DNA from: Strigamia acuminata
Lineage: Eukaryota > Arthropoda > Chilopoda > Geophilomorpha > Linotaeniidae
Length of the DNA stretch: 64,000 bases
Direction: 5' to 3'
Assembly (NCBI GenBank): GCA_949358305.1
Contig: OX442314.1
Span: 19,771,060-19,835,059, forward strand
Positions 50,041 through 62,174 of this stretch are shown here, piece by piece. Each line of letters starts with the position of its first letter. The first letter of the stretch is position 1. The notes under the pieces were generated by a model. That model made no database searches. It was not told the origin of the DNA and saw nothing but the letters and a program-made list of their open reading frames with translations. Made by a program: the position numbers and the translations under genes.

Positions 50041-52510
50041 TTATAATTTACCGATCTGGATTTTTGATACAAAATCATCATATTTCTTGTTGGGTTTAGC
50101 AACGCGTTTCGACCTTTTGACAGGTGACGAATTCTTTCTTTTTTCTGATTTGTTGGGTGCGAGAGTACGCTCTTCCGTAGTTATCGGGGGGACATCTCCT
50201 TTTTCGAGAGAATTAGGGAAATGCTCCTCCATCCAACTCGGGGTGGGGTGTACATCGTCCGTACCTTCAATTTGATCTGCCGACCAAGTTTCTACAGGAT
50301 AAGACGGGATATAGGGACACAAATCTTGAATATTAATGGATGCTTCGATAGAATCATCCGCCAATTTTCGAAGAGTATAGGCGCCACCTCCTAATACCGC
50401 CGTGATCTCCCAAGGTCCGTCGCGTTTCTCGGCGAAGCCCGCCGTGATTCCCTTCTCTTTATTGGACAGGATATGGGTCGCCTTCCAAACTAGATCGCCT
50501 ATGTTGAATTCACAAATGTAAAACTTATTCCTGTGTATTCTATCATGGCGCTCGTAATTAAGTTGGATTCTCCGGTGCATTTCTTGATGTGCTCGTCGGA
50601 GCACATCAAGAATACTGTAAACATATTCCTCAGGATTATGTTTATCGAATTTGATAGCGTGTTGTAAAACACGTGGATCAAACGGCAAGGGAACCGATCT
50701 TCCTGTATTCAACATCATTGGTGAAAATCCTAATGATTCCGATTTTGCCGTTCGCGAAGCGAACGCAAATTCGTTTAGGAACCTTGGCCATTTAGAATGA
50801 ATATCAGAATAAAGAGCCAGCATCATTTTGATATTTCTATTGGCCCTTTCGGTTGGATTCGCGGCTGCATGATAGGGGCTCACGTGTGAAATATTTATAT
50901 GATGTTTTTTGCAAAAATCATTATAAATAGTGCTGACGAACTGTTTGCCGTTATCAGAAAGGATTTTCTTGGGGTAACCCCAACGATGAATCACTTCACT
51001 GAGTCTGTTTACGATTGACTCGCTGGTAGCTTTTGTTAGTGCGAATAGCTCAATCCACTTAGTGCATTGATCTATCACTACAAAGATCCACTGTAATTGC
51101 GATCGACCTGCGGGTTTCGGGCCCATCAAGTCAATGCAAATTGTCTCCCAGGGCGTCGTCATATTGTGAGGCGTGTAAGGTGCCCTTCGCTGGCGATGTT
51201 GCCCTGGTTTATATTGTTGGCAATGAGCACAGCCCCGGACATAATGTCTCGTGTCTTTGCTCATCTTAGGCCAAAAATATGTTTGTTTCGCTCTGTCAAG
51301 CGTTTTGCTCATGCCCGCGTGTCCACTGAGTGGATGTCCGTGGCAAGCAAATAGCACTCGTCTCACGAGAGATCGAGGAACTACCGCCTTGAACCCGTTT
51401 CCCGAGTCATTGAGTTCCTCCTCAAAAGTTGGTTGGAAACAGATGAGCATCCTGCTGCCATCTTCTCCGCTCTCGTCGAGACAGTAACTTTGAATGGACA
51501 TAATCCATTCTTGGTCAGTGCATTCTTTTCGTTTCTTTTCGTTAGATTTTAAATAAATTAAAATTCTATTACAAAAAGCATCCTTTAGCTGTTCTGCTAC
51601 GATTTCTGCACGCGTTGGCGGGACTTCGTTCAGCACGTCGGTTAGGGCGCTAAAAAGAGTCTCCTTTCTATCTATTCCTTCCCCCTTTTCTCCAAGATCA
51701 ATTAAATCTTCGATTTCATTGGACTCGGAGAAATCATCAAAACGAACATTAACGTTGGCGAGAAAGGGATGTGGGGGCTCGTCCGGGACAACACTCGTGT
51801 TCCTGTTGCCTACCCAGGTCGGGAAAAATTGATGAATTTCCTCCGGTTCCAGGTAGTCAGTAACAGGTGTGTCTAAGGCTGAGAGCGGTGCTCTAGACAG
51901 TGCGTCCGCAACTTGATTCATAGCACCCTTTCGGAACACTATTTTAAAGGCGCCGCACTGAATTTTGACCGCCCAACGGCCAAAACGTCCCGATGGTTCA
52001 GGTGTTGACATGAGCCAGCCAAGTGCTTGTGCATCTGACTCTAGAGTAAACGTAGTATACTCTAGGTAAGGCCTGAAGCGATCTATAGCCCACACTACAG
52101 CTAGACATTCTAACTCTGGTGTTGAATAGCGAACTTCCGCTCCTCGCAAAACTCTACTTGCGTAAGCAACAGGTTTTGGCGAAGGAACCCACTTCTGCGT
52201 CTTTTCGTTAAATACATTGACATCTTGGCACAACACGGCACCGAGTCCCGTATGTGACGCGTCTGTCATGACTACGAAAGGTTTCAGCATATCCGGCATG
52301 TGGAGCACTTGGTGCTCATCACACAGAATATCTTTTATTTGATTGAAAGCAGTTTCTTGCTCTTCGCCCCAGTCGAAGACAGCATTGGTGTGCATCATAC
52401 GTGTTAAAGGTAATGCAATCTCAGCATGATTTGGTATAAATTTACGAAAAAAGTTTGCCAAACCATGGAAGCGCTGGATATCTTTAGAGCACGTTGGTGT
52501 GGGAAACTAA
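50041..52510 (-). CDS. pol: Gypsy pol, distal part: RNase H and integrase
   Basis: Open frame on the minus strand from about 52510 (first Met at 52461) to the stop at 50041. Residues from 52461: RNase H with Asp67 (MTDASH), Glu116, Asp143 (ESDAQ) and Asp186 (QVADALSR). Integrase has an HHCC zinc finger (HGHPLSGHAG, then CAHC at 411-414) and a DDE core Asp444 (CIDLMGP), Asp503 (LSDNGKQF), Glu538 (NPTERANR). A GPY/F-like module (DGPWEITAVLGGGAYTL) and a basic C-terminal tail follow; no chromodomain was recognised. This frame is displaced from the upstream RT frame by a one-base-type shift, so the two halves cannot be made as one chain from this copy by normal decoding. Confidence 0.92.
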
Positions 52511-54117
52511 CTTATCTGGATCCGCCATTAACCCTTCGGGTGTAATGAGGTGACCCAAAAACTTTAGTGACGTTCGTCCCAACTTGGTTTTGGATTTATT
52601 AACCGTCAGATTGGCTTTATCTAATCTCTCCAATACGTCTTTTACGTGTTTAACATGGTCCTCCCAATTTTCTGAGAAAATTATCAGGTCATCCAGATAA
52701 ACTAAAACGTGTTCGTGTAGAGCTTCTCCCATCACTTGAGTCATCAAATGCTGAAAGGAGCTTGGAGCGTTGCATAGACCAAACGGCATGCGCTTGAATT
52801 GAAACTTCCCCTTAGGGGTGTAAAAAGTGGTTTTCTTTTTGTCAGTTTCATTCATCGCCATTTGGTAGTATCCTTTGGTTAAATCCAGAGAGGAGAAATA
52901 CTTCGCGTGATTGGTATGATGGATGAGCAAGTCGATGCTAGGCATCTGAATTGCGTCCACCTCCGTTATGGCATTCAGCCAACGATAGTCAATACACAGG
53001 CGGTATTTCCCGCCAGGTTTTGCAACGATGACGGGATGACTAACGTATGGACAGGAGCCTATCACGGGTTCAATCAGGTTGTCCGCCTCTAGTTCCTCGA
53101 CCAAACGAGTCATGATCGCTTTCTTCTGGGGGTTGTACATACGATATGGCTGAATTTTCCACTTAGCATCCTTTTTAAAAGTAATGCTATGTGTGGCCAA
53201 ATGCGTACAACCGACTTCGTCGCGAAGTGCATTTCTAGCCTCTAAAATTACAGCCCGAAGTTGTTCCTTTTGTTCGTCTGAGCCGTCACAGTCTAAGACT
53301 AATAAATCGGCCCAGTTTTCTGGTGTATGAGTCTCTGTTTTGCCAACGGCGAGTGTATGTAACCCGGCTAGTGTGCTCTCGAAATCTCCGATTTCGTAAG
53401 GCGCGGTCCAGCCAGGCAGCCTGTCGCAGGTGAATACTGCCCGCATGGGATTTAAGTTGATGCCCGTTCGCCGCATGAAATTATGGCCGATTATGAGATC
53501 GCACACGTTTTCTTTCAGTACGACAAAGTTAATAGGTGTAAACTGTTTCTCGTCTCCCCATTTGACACACAGAGTGATTTGTCCAATGGGTCGATGATCC
53601 ACTCCCACTGCGCAGACTCGCATTCCTCGGGGGCACTCCTGTACATAATCACTGGGGGCTCTTGTCTGAGACAAAAGCTGGGCCCCAATGAAACATTGAG
53701 TAGCTCCAGAGTCCATTAATGCGTTATAGGTGAGCCCTCCGATTTCGATTCGCATTCTAGGTGTATCGGAAGTCCGACCAGTTACTGCATTTACAAATTC
53801 GACAGAGTCTCCATGATGTAATCTTTTGAGGTTGCAGAATTTTTTATGATTCCACTGACCTTTAAAGATAGTCATACGCTCCATTTGTTTTGTCATAGAG
53901 TCAATACCTTCCTGAACTCCTCCGGTGGAACTAGTTGCGCGATCTTGGATCGGAATTAATTCATCTGAAAGTTCAAGTTGGCCTAACACCTCGGCCAGTT
54001 CGTCCATAATTGGTATTTCACCTCTTCGAGGTGGAAACAAATCATCGGTGAACTCAGAGAAAGGAAGGTGGCAATTAGTAGTGGGGGGTTGGGATAAAGT
54101 CACAACCCCCTGCACTA
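52484..54117 (-). CDS. pol: Gypsy pol, proximal part: protease and reverse transcriptase
   Basis: The frame lies at -1 relative to gag and has no ATG at its start, fitting entry by ribosomal frameshifting at 54118-54124. Residues from 54115: aspartic protease DSGA at 135-138 with downstream LIIGHNFM. RT motif A is Asp411 (SSLDLTKGYYQM), motif B MPFGLCNAPSSFQ (443-455), catalytic YLDD 473-476 and then FLGHLITPEG. The frame ends early, with TAA at 52484-52486, in the connection to RNase H, whereas the downstream frame continues the family pattern. The stop is therefore a consequence of a frameshift at about 52486-52512. Confidence 0.93.
54084..54110 (-). promoter_or_regulatory. Stem-loop downstream of the gag-pol slippery site
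   Basis: On the minus strand GGGGGTTG pairs perfectly with CAACCCCC across an 11-nt loop. It begins 7 nt after the slippery heptamer, the usual spacing for a -1 frameshift stimulator. Confidence 0.75.
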
Positions 54118-56166
54118 GTTTTTTGACGTTTCCTTTTTCTCGGTAGATGGAGCTGGGGTGGCTGCAGGTGGGTGCAAGTACTTAGACAACAACTCAGTCA
54201 TTGTGCTTTGTATATTTGACTGAAAAGCTCCTAGCTTGTTGTCTAGTAAATCGACGGTGACCCAATTCGGTTTAGGCCGTTTATTCTCTTCTGGCAAGGT
54301 GTTGGAAGGGTTTGGACGCTTAGCGACATCACCCATCTTGTTCTTATTTAACCACTTAGGGCACTCACGTTTGAAATGCCCAGTTTCATGGCAATAAAAA
54401 CACTTGCCCGTTTTATTTTCCGTATACGTAGTGAATAGTCTCTCCATTTCGTCTTCGCTCTCCGGCTCGTCTTCGCTTTTAGGTTCGCTACTCGTCTTAG
54501 ACGGATAATCAACCTTAGAAGCGCGAAGAGCGGCTTTATTTGGAAAACGACTGTCTTTGGCATTTACGGGAGTATTTGCCGAAGTCTTGTCGCTATTGTC
54601 GTATTTGAGACGTGCGGAGTGTTGCGCTCTCGTCTCGAACATACAACGATGACGACCGACGAAATGAATAATTTCATCGACCGTCTTCTTTCCATAAAGC
54701 CCCTTGTTAACTAAAAGAGCGAAACTTTCGGGGGTGATATTGTCGTACAGGTGGGTCACTCCCTCTTGACTGCCTTCAGGTACTTTCCCTTGAGCTTGTG
54801 AAAACCGCAAGAGAAAGTCATAAAGGCTTTCGTCTGCTCGTTGAATTACGTTACGCAACCGTCGCGCTCTGGTGAGAGGGACCAAATCGAAACGTTCTAA
54901 GAACGCATCTTCAAAGATGTCCCAGCTCAAGAAGCGATGCGATTCTTTTTTGTACCACGTTTGAGCATGTCCAAGTAAGTAGCCGGGTACTACGTCATGG
55001 ATCATCTCGTCAAGTGGAACTCTTTTTAGACTAGCGACAGATTTAGTAATCTCTAAAAATCTCGCTACATCCTCCTGCCGGCCTTCAAATGCAGGGATGT
55101 CTAATCCCTTACAGATGTTGCGCCGAAAATTGGACTCATTCCTTGGGGGTTGACCCGTCAACCCCTGAATAATGGCGGTCAAGTTTTCCCGCGAAAGACT
55201 TGGCACAAAATTCGAATTTTGGTCCGAGTCGTTACGTCTATCACCTCTCATTCCGTGTGGCGAGATAGGTCGGAAATTTGGGCGAGGGCGAACAAAGGGG
55301 GGAGGAGTTGTCGAACTCCTTCGTCCCCCTTGGCTCGGAGAATTATAACCATGATTGGTTTGAGAACCGTTACCATGATTATAAAAATCTTCGCCGTTAG
55401 ATTGATGAGTAGCGTTCGCCGTGAACTGTCGTGGTCTCGGACCAAGCGGTTCCCGACGAGTTGGCTGTTGCTGAGTGTCCTCAGCTCGCTCACTGCGATC
55501 CTGACCACCATTGGTTATTTGGTGACAAGTCAGTTGGAGATGTTCCTCTCGGTGACGAGGGTTTGAACGAGAGAAGTCTTGATCTGAGTTGAAAACCACT
55601 CTTTCGGTGACTGGGGGACCAGTTAACCTATATCGAGTGGGCGACACTGAGTGGCGCCTACCTTGCGATTTTTGGTTATCTGTCCGTAGGATCGATGGGG
55701 GTTCCGTCGGACTCCCCCTTATCGATAAATCTAACCCTGCGTCGCCGTCTGTGTTCCCTCCAACGGCCTGTGAAACGGGCCTAATTGGTGTAGAAACACG
55801 TGGCGGAAGCGGGTTAGTGTCTCAAGGTGACAAATTTTCTCGAGATAAGGGTAAGTCCCGTGGTTGCACATAAGTAATAGGCGCATTTCCACTTGATTTC
55901 CCCCTATTCAAGATCAATTCATCGGGCGAAGTGGCTGAATGATTCAGCGAATTTTCAGCTGGCTGATTCAACGCTACGTAGTGCTTGGCTTCTGCCAACG
56001 TGGCGAAGCGTATAGCGTCTAACTTGAAATGGCGGCAATACGTTTTCAGGCCGTACGCCACGTTTCGAGGATTTCCCTCGTCGTCAGAATCATCCGATGA
56101 ATGGTGAGTATCGTCTTCAGCGCCTTGGTTCATGGAAGCAAACATTTCGGGGTGACTACGAGACAT
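54115..56166 (-). CDS. gag: Gypsy gag, interrupted by TGA at 55822-55824
   Basis: First ATG at 56166; the frame has 114 codons, then TGA at 55822-55824, then 568 more codons to TAG at 54115-54117. The N-terminal segment is acidic (EDDTHHSSDDSDDEG). The part after the stop holds a retrotransposon capsid region (FEGRQEDVARFLEI, YKKESHRFLSWDIFEDAF, LYDFLLRFSQAQG) and one CCHC zinc knuckle (CFYCHETGHFKREC), followed by a Lys/Pro-rich tail ending at the frameshift site. Both sides of the TGA are in the same frame, so it looks like a point nonsense change; a short product or readthrough cannot be excluded. Internal initiation downstream is possible but lacks an early ATG. Confidence 0.88.
54118..54124 (-). 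promoter_or_regulatory. -1 ribosomal frameshift heptamer A AAA AAC
   Basis: The heptamer fits the X XXY YYZ pattern in the gag frame and is followed at once by the gag stop TAG (54115-54117). Slipping one base back enters the protease-RT frame. Confidence 0.85.
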
Positions 56167-56949
56167 AACTAACGTTTCTAGCGCTGAAATCCTTGACTTA
56201 ACTAATCTGTCTAAATACACGAACGTAATCACGTTTTTCTAAGAAAAATGTAATTACAAGAGAACTCAACTAGCGGAAGAAAGAATATATCGTAATATAT
56301 TCGTCTAACTGATTCTGATACTAACGTTACACTGAATGTAAAGATTTACGTTAAACTGGTGTGTAGAAAGAACACACTTAAACTCACTATCAAATGGAAA
56401 ATTCACACTTTTAAGTTTTAAACTGGCGTTTATAAGGAACACGCTTAAACTAATAATAACTGAAATACTACTTAACTTTACAGCTAAACGGCTCGAAAAC
56501 TGGTCAAATGGTCACAAAGGATGGTGGCACACAGGAACGGTCTGGAGACGTCTTGGTCAGTCGCGTCAAACTCGATAATCGTCCTAATCCAGGCCTATTG
56601 TCTTTCCCGCGAATGGGTGGGATGGACAAGGAGTGACACAGTTGACGTTAGTCACCTGTGCATTCCTAACTGGACATTCACTTTCTTGGAAGATCTCCTG
56701 TGGTTTCACCCTCCTTCGTGTTGGGGAGGGAAATAGGAATTTTCCCCCTTGCCTCCTTTATCTAATATTTCTTTGAAATATTAAATAGCAGAAGGATGGT
56801 AAATAATTCAAGCCTTGCAAAAGACAGGAAAAATTCGAACATAACAATCTTGTTAATTCTTCATTATTTCTAAGAAATATCAAAAGATAAACAGATAAAA
56901 TTTCCATTTTTTACACTCACTAAAATTCAACTTTCAAATCTTGCAACCT
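56167..56949 (-). other. Leader of the gypsy element
   Basis: About 780 bp between the primer site and gag ATG, without a long ORF on the element strand. Packaging signals would be expected here; none can be recognised by eye. Confidence 0.55.
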
Positions 56950-56967
56950 ATCTCGGTAGAACCTCCA
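56950..56967 (-). other. Primer binding site, complementary to tRNA-Gln 3' end
   Basis: The minus strand reads TGGAGGTTCTACCGAGAT, two bases after the 5' LTR end. It matches the complement of the 3' end of eukaryotic tRNA-Gln (CTCGGTGGAACCTCCA) at 17 of 18 positions, and the one difference can form a G-U pair. The tRNA sequence is recalled, not searched. Confidence 0.75.
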
Positions 56968-56969
56968 CG

Positions 56970-58647
56970 TGTGACAATGTTCTTTCGGCGCAAGTATCTA
57001 ACAATACTTGGTCGAGAAAAGCTATGTCAAACTACTAAAAGCTCACGAGAACAAGTTTAACAATAAATGAAAGTGAATTATTGCCCCAGTGTAAATAAAA
57101 TGGAGTCGTGGGTTTTCTCAAATCATATGACATTTATTTAGTATAACTCCGTTATATAAATAAAATGGCCTACAAAAATGGCCAGTGATAATACGATTGG
57201 TGTCCTTGGCTCCGAAATAGATGGGTCAATACATCGTATTCGCATGGAGAAAAGATGTCATCTATCGTCGGGCTGACTGGTCTCTGGTTCGGTTCTGTAA
57301 TGGCGGTATCCGAGGCTGTGCGGTTGACTTATTCCACATTGTCACAATCTCATGTAAATATCTAAGATATTTGCATAGAGTATTGCTGTTACGCTGTTTG
57401 GATTACGCATACTTTTGTTATCAAGTATGACGTAAATAATTCATCATGTGGGAATTAATGATATTTAGGCGTCACACATAACTCGATGAGTATATGTCGT
57501 GAGCCAATGGTCATTATGTCGTCATCTGGATTACAACAAGCAAATTTGGTTATCATTTGTTTGCTGTAATGTTTACTTCCGGTTCTGTGTCAATCGAGTT
57601 CTTTATCGTGAGTAAAACTTCGTTTTACATCATGATACGATGAAATGATTTATACAACTGAGTTGGCTAAATCCAAGCTGTAAAAGTACAAATATGAAAT
57701 CCTACCGGGTCCGAACGGTAAGCGTCATCCATCGCTCAGCCCGGTATCCTCGCGATCACACAGTCGCCGTCTGCCTCACAGGATTTGGCGGCAAACATCA
57801 TCCATCGCCCAATCCCGCGGCGTCACCTAGCCTAGCGAGTACTAAATGCCCGTCCAGGCCTAATTCCTCGCCAGTCCGGATGGTCATGACCACAGACAAG
57901 GATGGAGGTTTCCTCATCCAGGGTCGTACTCACGAAACACAACATTATTCGTGGCTTCAACCTCAATCAAAGGCTGGTGATGCGCTATCGTTTCGATAGC
58001 ACCCAAAGATTGTCTTGCAACAATCCGCATTTCACCACAGGTCATGGTAAGCAGCACCATTTAAGGCGGGGAATGCATATAAATATATATGCGGGCTCAA
58101 GTAAGTAAGTGTTCAACAAATATCATGACAAGAGCGTTGTATTTCCGGTTGCAAGGGAATATATGCTCTTAGAGCACAATGGAACTTCCAATGCTCCAAT
58201 GGGGACATGAGTCCTCGGAATCCCTCCAATCACTGAGTGAGAGGTCGGATTCTGAGGCCACTTGCTCAATTAGATGACTTCCAGATGCTAAACAGGAACT
58301 GGATACCCAGGACTTAGCTCTCTCCTAGGTCAGGACAGGAACTGGATAGCGGGGACACAATTTGGATTAAGTCTTTGACTCAAATCCACAGGGTGTCCAT
58401 AATTGGTGCAGGTGCGCAAAGGTGAGTAACCTTTCAACTTGGGTTTATGATATATTCTCTGAATAATGTCATAAACGGTCCAATAAGCCTCTAAACTAAT
58501 AAATATACAAGGATATAATGTTAGCTCCACATAAAACTCAGTTTTATGTAGTTTTAGCACTAAATCTTCTATTCTGGTTAAATCTGCCGCTAAAAGTAGA
58601 AAACGCCATCTATCGGTAAATTTAGTCATTATGACGTAACCGTCATA
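56970..58647 (-). repeat. LTR (5' LTR in element orientation)
   Basis: 1678 bp, same ends as 44908-46585. Promoter and transcription start of the element should lie here on the minus strand, but no TATA or initiator could be singled out. Confidence 0.95.
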
Positions 58648-58651
58648 AGCT
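58648..58651. repeat. Target-site duplication AGCT, right copy
   Basis: Matches AGCT at 44904-44907 on the other side of the element. Confidence 0.85.
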
Positions 58652-60983
58652 GACGTAGATAAATGTGAATCCTCATTGATTTCATTGCTTAGAAACTAAA
58701 AATAAGCCATTTTATTTTCCAAGTTCATTCCTATCAATAATTTAAACAAAAAAAAAGTCCAATAAAACAAATTGTAAATATCAGAAATACAATTTGCAAA
58801 TATCACAGAAAGTATAGTTTTCACTCTCTTTAACCCTAAAGGATCACCGATCTGTCAGACAAAAAGAGGCAGTCAAGCGAGTGTCTTGAAGAGGAGACAA
58901 GACCCGAGGGTAGACTATACCAGGTGGAAATAACGTGGTCGAAATAAGTCCCTGCTGGTAAAGAACTGGTCTCTAAAGCCTCACTTTCACTCTTTCTCAG
59001 GAATACAGGCCTGATAGGCTAACAACCAATTTCCAATTCAATGGACAATTAAGATGGAACAAGTTTCTCAACTGGCACTGATAGTGCGAAATAAATTTCC
59101 CTCAATCTGATACAAAGTGCATGCGATCAGTTAGCGCCTTTGTTTTATTTTAATTCCACCAATCAGCATACCAAATTGCCAAACTAAATCCAACTTCTTT
59201 CTACAACTTTTTCTTTAAGTAGTGCAAGTAGGTGCTACAATCTGTTTTGTACTATATTTATGAAGATAACACGCGAAAGCGTTGTTACTTACTTGAGAAT
59301 AGGGGAACTTGGCCCACACTTTGCACAACATAATTCTTGTTTTACAGAAATCAATACCTGTAAAAAAAAAAACCAAAACAAAAAATAAAGAGAAACCTTT
59401 TAGAAAACCTTTTAGATCTATCAATATTATTTTTCATTTTGAAAATATTGTTACATTTTTTAAATATGAAACCATGATTGCAATCCCAAATAAGTTCCCA
59501 TTTGTGCAATCAAGAATTATACTTGTATTGGACATTTGTTGTTTCAAAAGACAAACATCCACAGTCTGTGTAAACTTGTCTGAGTAAAGTCTGTGCATTG
59601 GTTGTCAGAGCATTGTATAAATACAAATACAAACAAAAAGAAGTATCTATTTCATCAATTATTTTTTTCTTTATCCCGTCAACTTGTTTGTTTGTGATTA
59701 TTACATTTTTAAGCCATAAAAATGTCTAACAACAATCCAATATTGACGATTACAAGTATATACCAGCATTCCAAAGCAATACAGTTGCAAATCAAATATC
59801 TGGTTGGTTAGCAACATTATTCGGGTTAGTATTAAAGCTGTTCCCCTTTAGGTATAAATCTTTCAGCTGAATACGCATTATTTAAAAATTAAAGCATAAA
59901 TTTTAAAACATTTGCCAAAATTTTAGTTAACGAAGGTAAATCAATTAACACTCGTTTTTCATTAAAATTTCACAAGAAAAATTATTCAAACGTACAAAAT
60001 CCATCCAAACGTTCGTATAAACTAAAAACAAAAAGACCGACAAAAAAAGATCCTCTAAGAAAAAAGGCTCAGAAAATGCTTTGATTTCTAAACGAACCGG
60101 AACAGCAACTAACATAGAAAAATCGTCACAACAACTGTTGGAATTTTCCCAACCTAGAGAATCTTCATCCATACAAAAGCTGCAACCACGACCGTAAAAC
60201 AAACACAAGTAAAAATTATTGCCGTCTTGTTTATAACTCAACAAGGACGAAACAAGTAGCATTTTGAACAAAGCAATGCGTTTTAATGACTCGAGTGTCC
60301 AAACCGAGCGAATGAATATAACAGGGCAATGCATCCGCCATGTGTCACCTTGGGGTCGTTTTAGAGTATCTGACACCAAAGATTGAGCGCTAATTTCCAT
60401 CTGCTGAGCTCCCTTCGTGATAGGTTGTCCAAATTGATTTATTCTAGCTAATTGCATTCTTAATATTTCCACTTACAAATCATTTCAATTCATCACTCCT
60501 CCGGGTATATTCAATTCAAAAGGGTTATTGAATTATGCTTTGTCTTGCAATTAAGTCTCCGCTGCCACCTTTAATTCACCTGATCGGCTCCAAACTTCCC
60601 ATTTTAGAGAACTGCTTCGAGAGAAACCTGATCCTCTGACATAAAGTGTCAGGTGGTTTTTTCCCCACGAGCATCGTACGATGCGCTTCACCACGCTTTC
60701 GTGATGGTATAAATCAGCACCCATTTTTCCTGTCTGCCTTCCATTTTCCTTTAGTTTATCGGGTAGACTAGAAATCAAGCAATTTCACGACCATTTTATG
60801 ATTTATTTCCACAATATAAGGCTAATTTGACCGGAGGAAAATATCAAAACCAGTATTTATGTAAACTTTAATAACAAAAATACGTCTCATTACATTTCAA
60901 GCAACAAAAGTCAAGTTACAAATAATCACCAGAAAAAGATGACTATAAATAAGTATAAAATAAACTCATAATTTGTCATCAGC
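58652..60983. other. Non-coding stretch right of the gypsy element
   Basis: No supported gene. A 175-codon minus-strand frame at 59945-60472 has no recognisable domain and skewed composition. The rest is AT-rich unique text. Confidence 0.5.
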
Positions 60984-61425
60984 TTAAAGGTCATAAGAAA
61001 AGAAAAATAAAAATTGACCAAACCTGTTGTTCTTAAGTGATCAATTGTTTCCAGATTATTCTATCGTTTGTTTAAACTTTGAAAAATTGTTAAAATTTTT
61101 ATTAGTTATTTTGAACATATACGCATGCACCCAATAACAAATAATTATTTACTGAATATTAAAAGCCCAATAACCTAACAGTACTGTCAAATTAATGAAA
61201 AAAAAATTTAAGAACTTTTAAATGAAGCCAAGCCCATGCTAAAAAGCGCCACCAACGACAACTTTTTGAAACTTTCTTAAACTAAAAATGGAGGACGTTT
61301 AACAATTTTTCAAAGTTTAAACAAACAATATAATAATCTGGAAACAATTGATCACTTAAGAACAACAGGTTTGACATAAGTAATCTTCTTGTCAATTTTT
61401 ATTTTTCTCTTCCTATGACCTTTAA
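60984..61425. repeat. Imperfect inverted repeat, 111-bp and 128-bp arms
   Basis: Arms 60984-61094 and 61298-61425 are complementary over TTAAAGGTCATA, AAATAAAAATTGAC and a long block from AAACCTGTTG through GATCAATTGTTTCCAGATTA to GAAAAATTGTTAAA. The right arm has an insertion of about 18 bp. The 203-bp spacer is AT-rich with no ORF. Probably a degenerate foldback or MITE. Confidence 0.8.
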
Positions 61426-62174
61426 CTACCAAAAACCACAGACGCAAAATATTTACGTTTCAAATTGATTTTATTTTTAAAATGCAGTAAAAATGGTGCA
61501 GGATGGAAAGAAGAAAAGAAAAAGAAAGAGAAGAAAAGAAAAGAAAAAGCTTTTTAGTTTGAAAAGCAAAACAAAAAAGAGAAAACAAAAAAAAAAACAA
61601 AAAAAAAAAAACCTCATTTTCTTTTGGATAGGTCTTTGTCAATTGCTTGAGATTAAAAAGAAATTAAATATTGACTCCACATGCTCTAAATAAACACAGA
61701 AGTTTAAAGTTTAATTCCTTTCTTTTTCTCCATCACGGACTTAATCTGTCGTCTACCGTTAATCTGGTGAATGAACTACAGAAATCCTACGAGCTATGAA
61801 GAGCAGCGCGCTCACAAATCACTGACTTTATTACTCGGATTTGATTTCAACAAAAACGTGAAGAAATAAACCGATTATGGAGATACCAAGAAGTGACAAG
61901 ATAAGACAAGATTTCATGAAAATGCTGAGCAAATCAATGCAGCCGCAGATGGGGATAAAGGAAGCGAAAGACAAAAGGATGGAAGAGCAATGCTTCTATC
62001 AGAATTTTCAAACAGTTAAAATAGAACCTATGTAATCATTCAATTTGACTTTTTGAATTTTGTGCTAAAACAAGGAGGATACAAAGGCTTTGCAAAGGAT
62101 TAAACCCTTATGGTTCAAAAACATATTTTACAAAACACTGCTTTACACTTAATTCATTAAAAATGTTCATTAAA
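61426..62174. other. Non-coding stretch with a purine-rich tract
   Basis: A long A/G-rich run at about 61500-61615 (AAGAAAAGAAAAAGAAAGAG-like) gives spurious Lys-rich and Phe-rich frames. Nothing else supported. Confidence 0.6.

Larger units (their letters stand above)
44908..58647 (-). mobile_element. Full-length Ty3/gypsy LTR retrotransposon with a third ORF
   Basis: 13,740 bp including two 1678-bp LTRs. Read on the minus strand the order is 5' LTR (56970-58647), tRNA-Gln primer site, leader, gag, protease-RT, RNase H-integrase, about 950 bp without ORF, a third ORF, about 600 bp, polypurine tract, 3' LTR (44908-46585). RT before integrase is the Ty3/gypsy order. Flanked by AGCT on both sides. 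Broken in two places: TGA inside gag (55822-55824) and a frameshift in pol (about 52486-52512). It lies downstream of the mannosidase gene in opposite orientation. Confidence 0.95.

Noticed and set aside
59945-60472. 175-codon minus-strand open frame
   Set aside because: No domain and a Phe/Leu-rich, low-complexity second half; no homology signal that I recognise and no splice context.
61493-61693. Lys-rich frame (plus) and Phe-rich frame (minus)
   Set aside because: Produced by an A/G-rich low-complexity tract.
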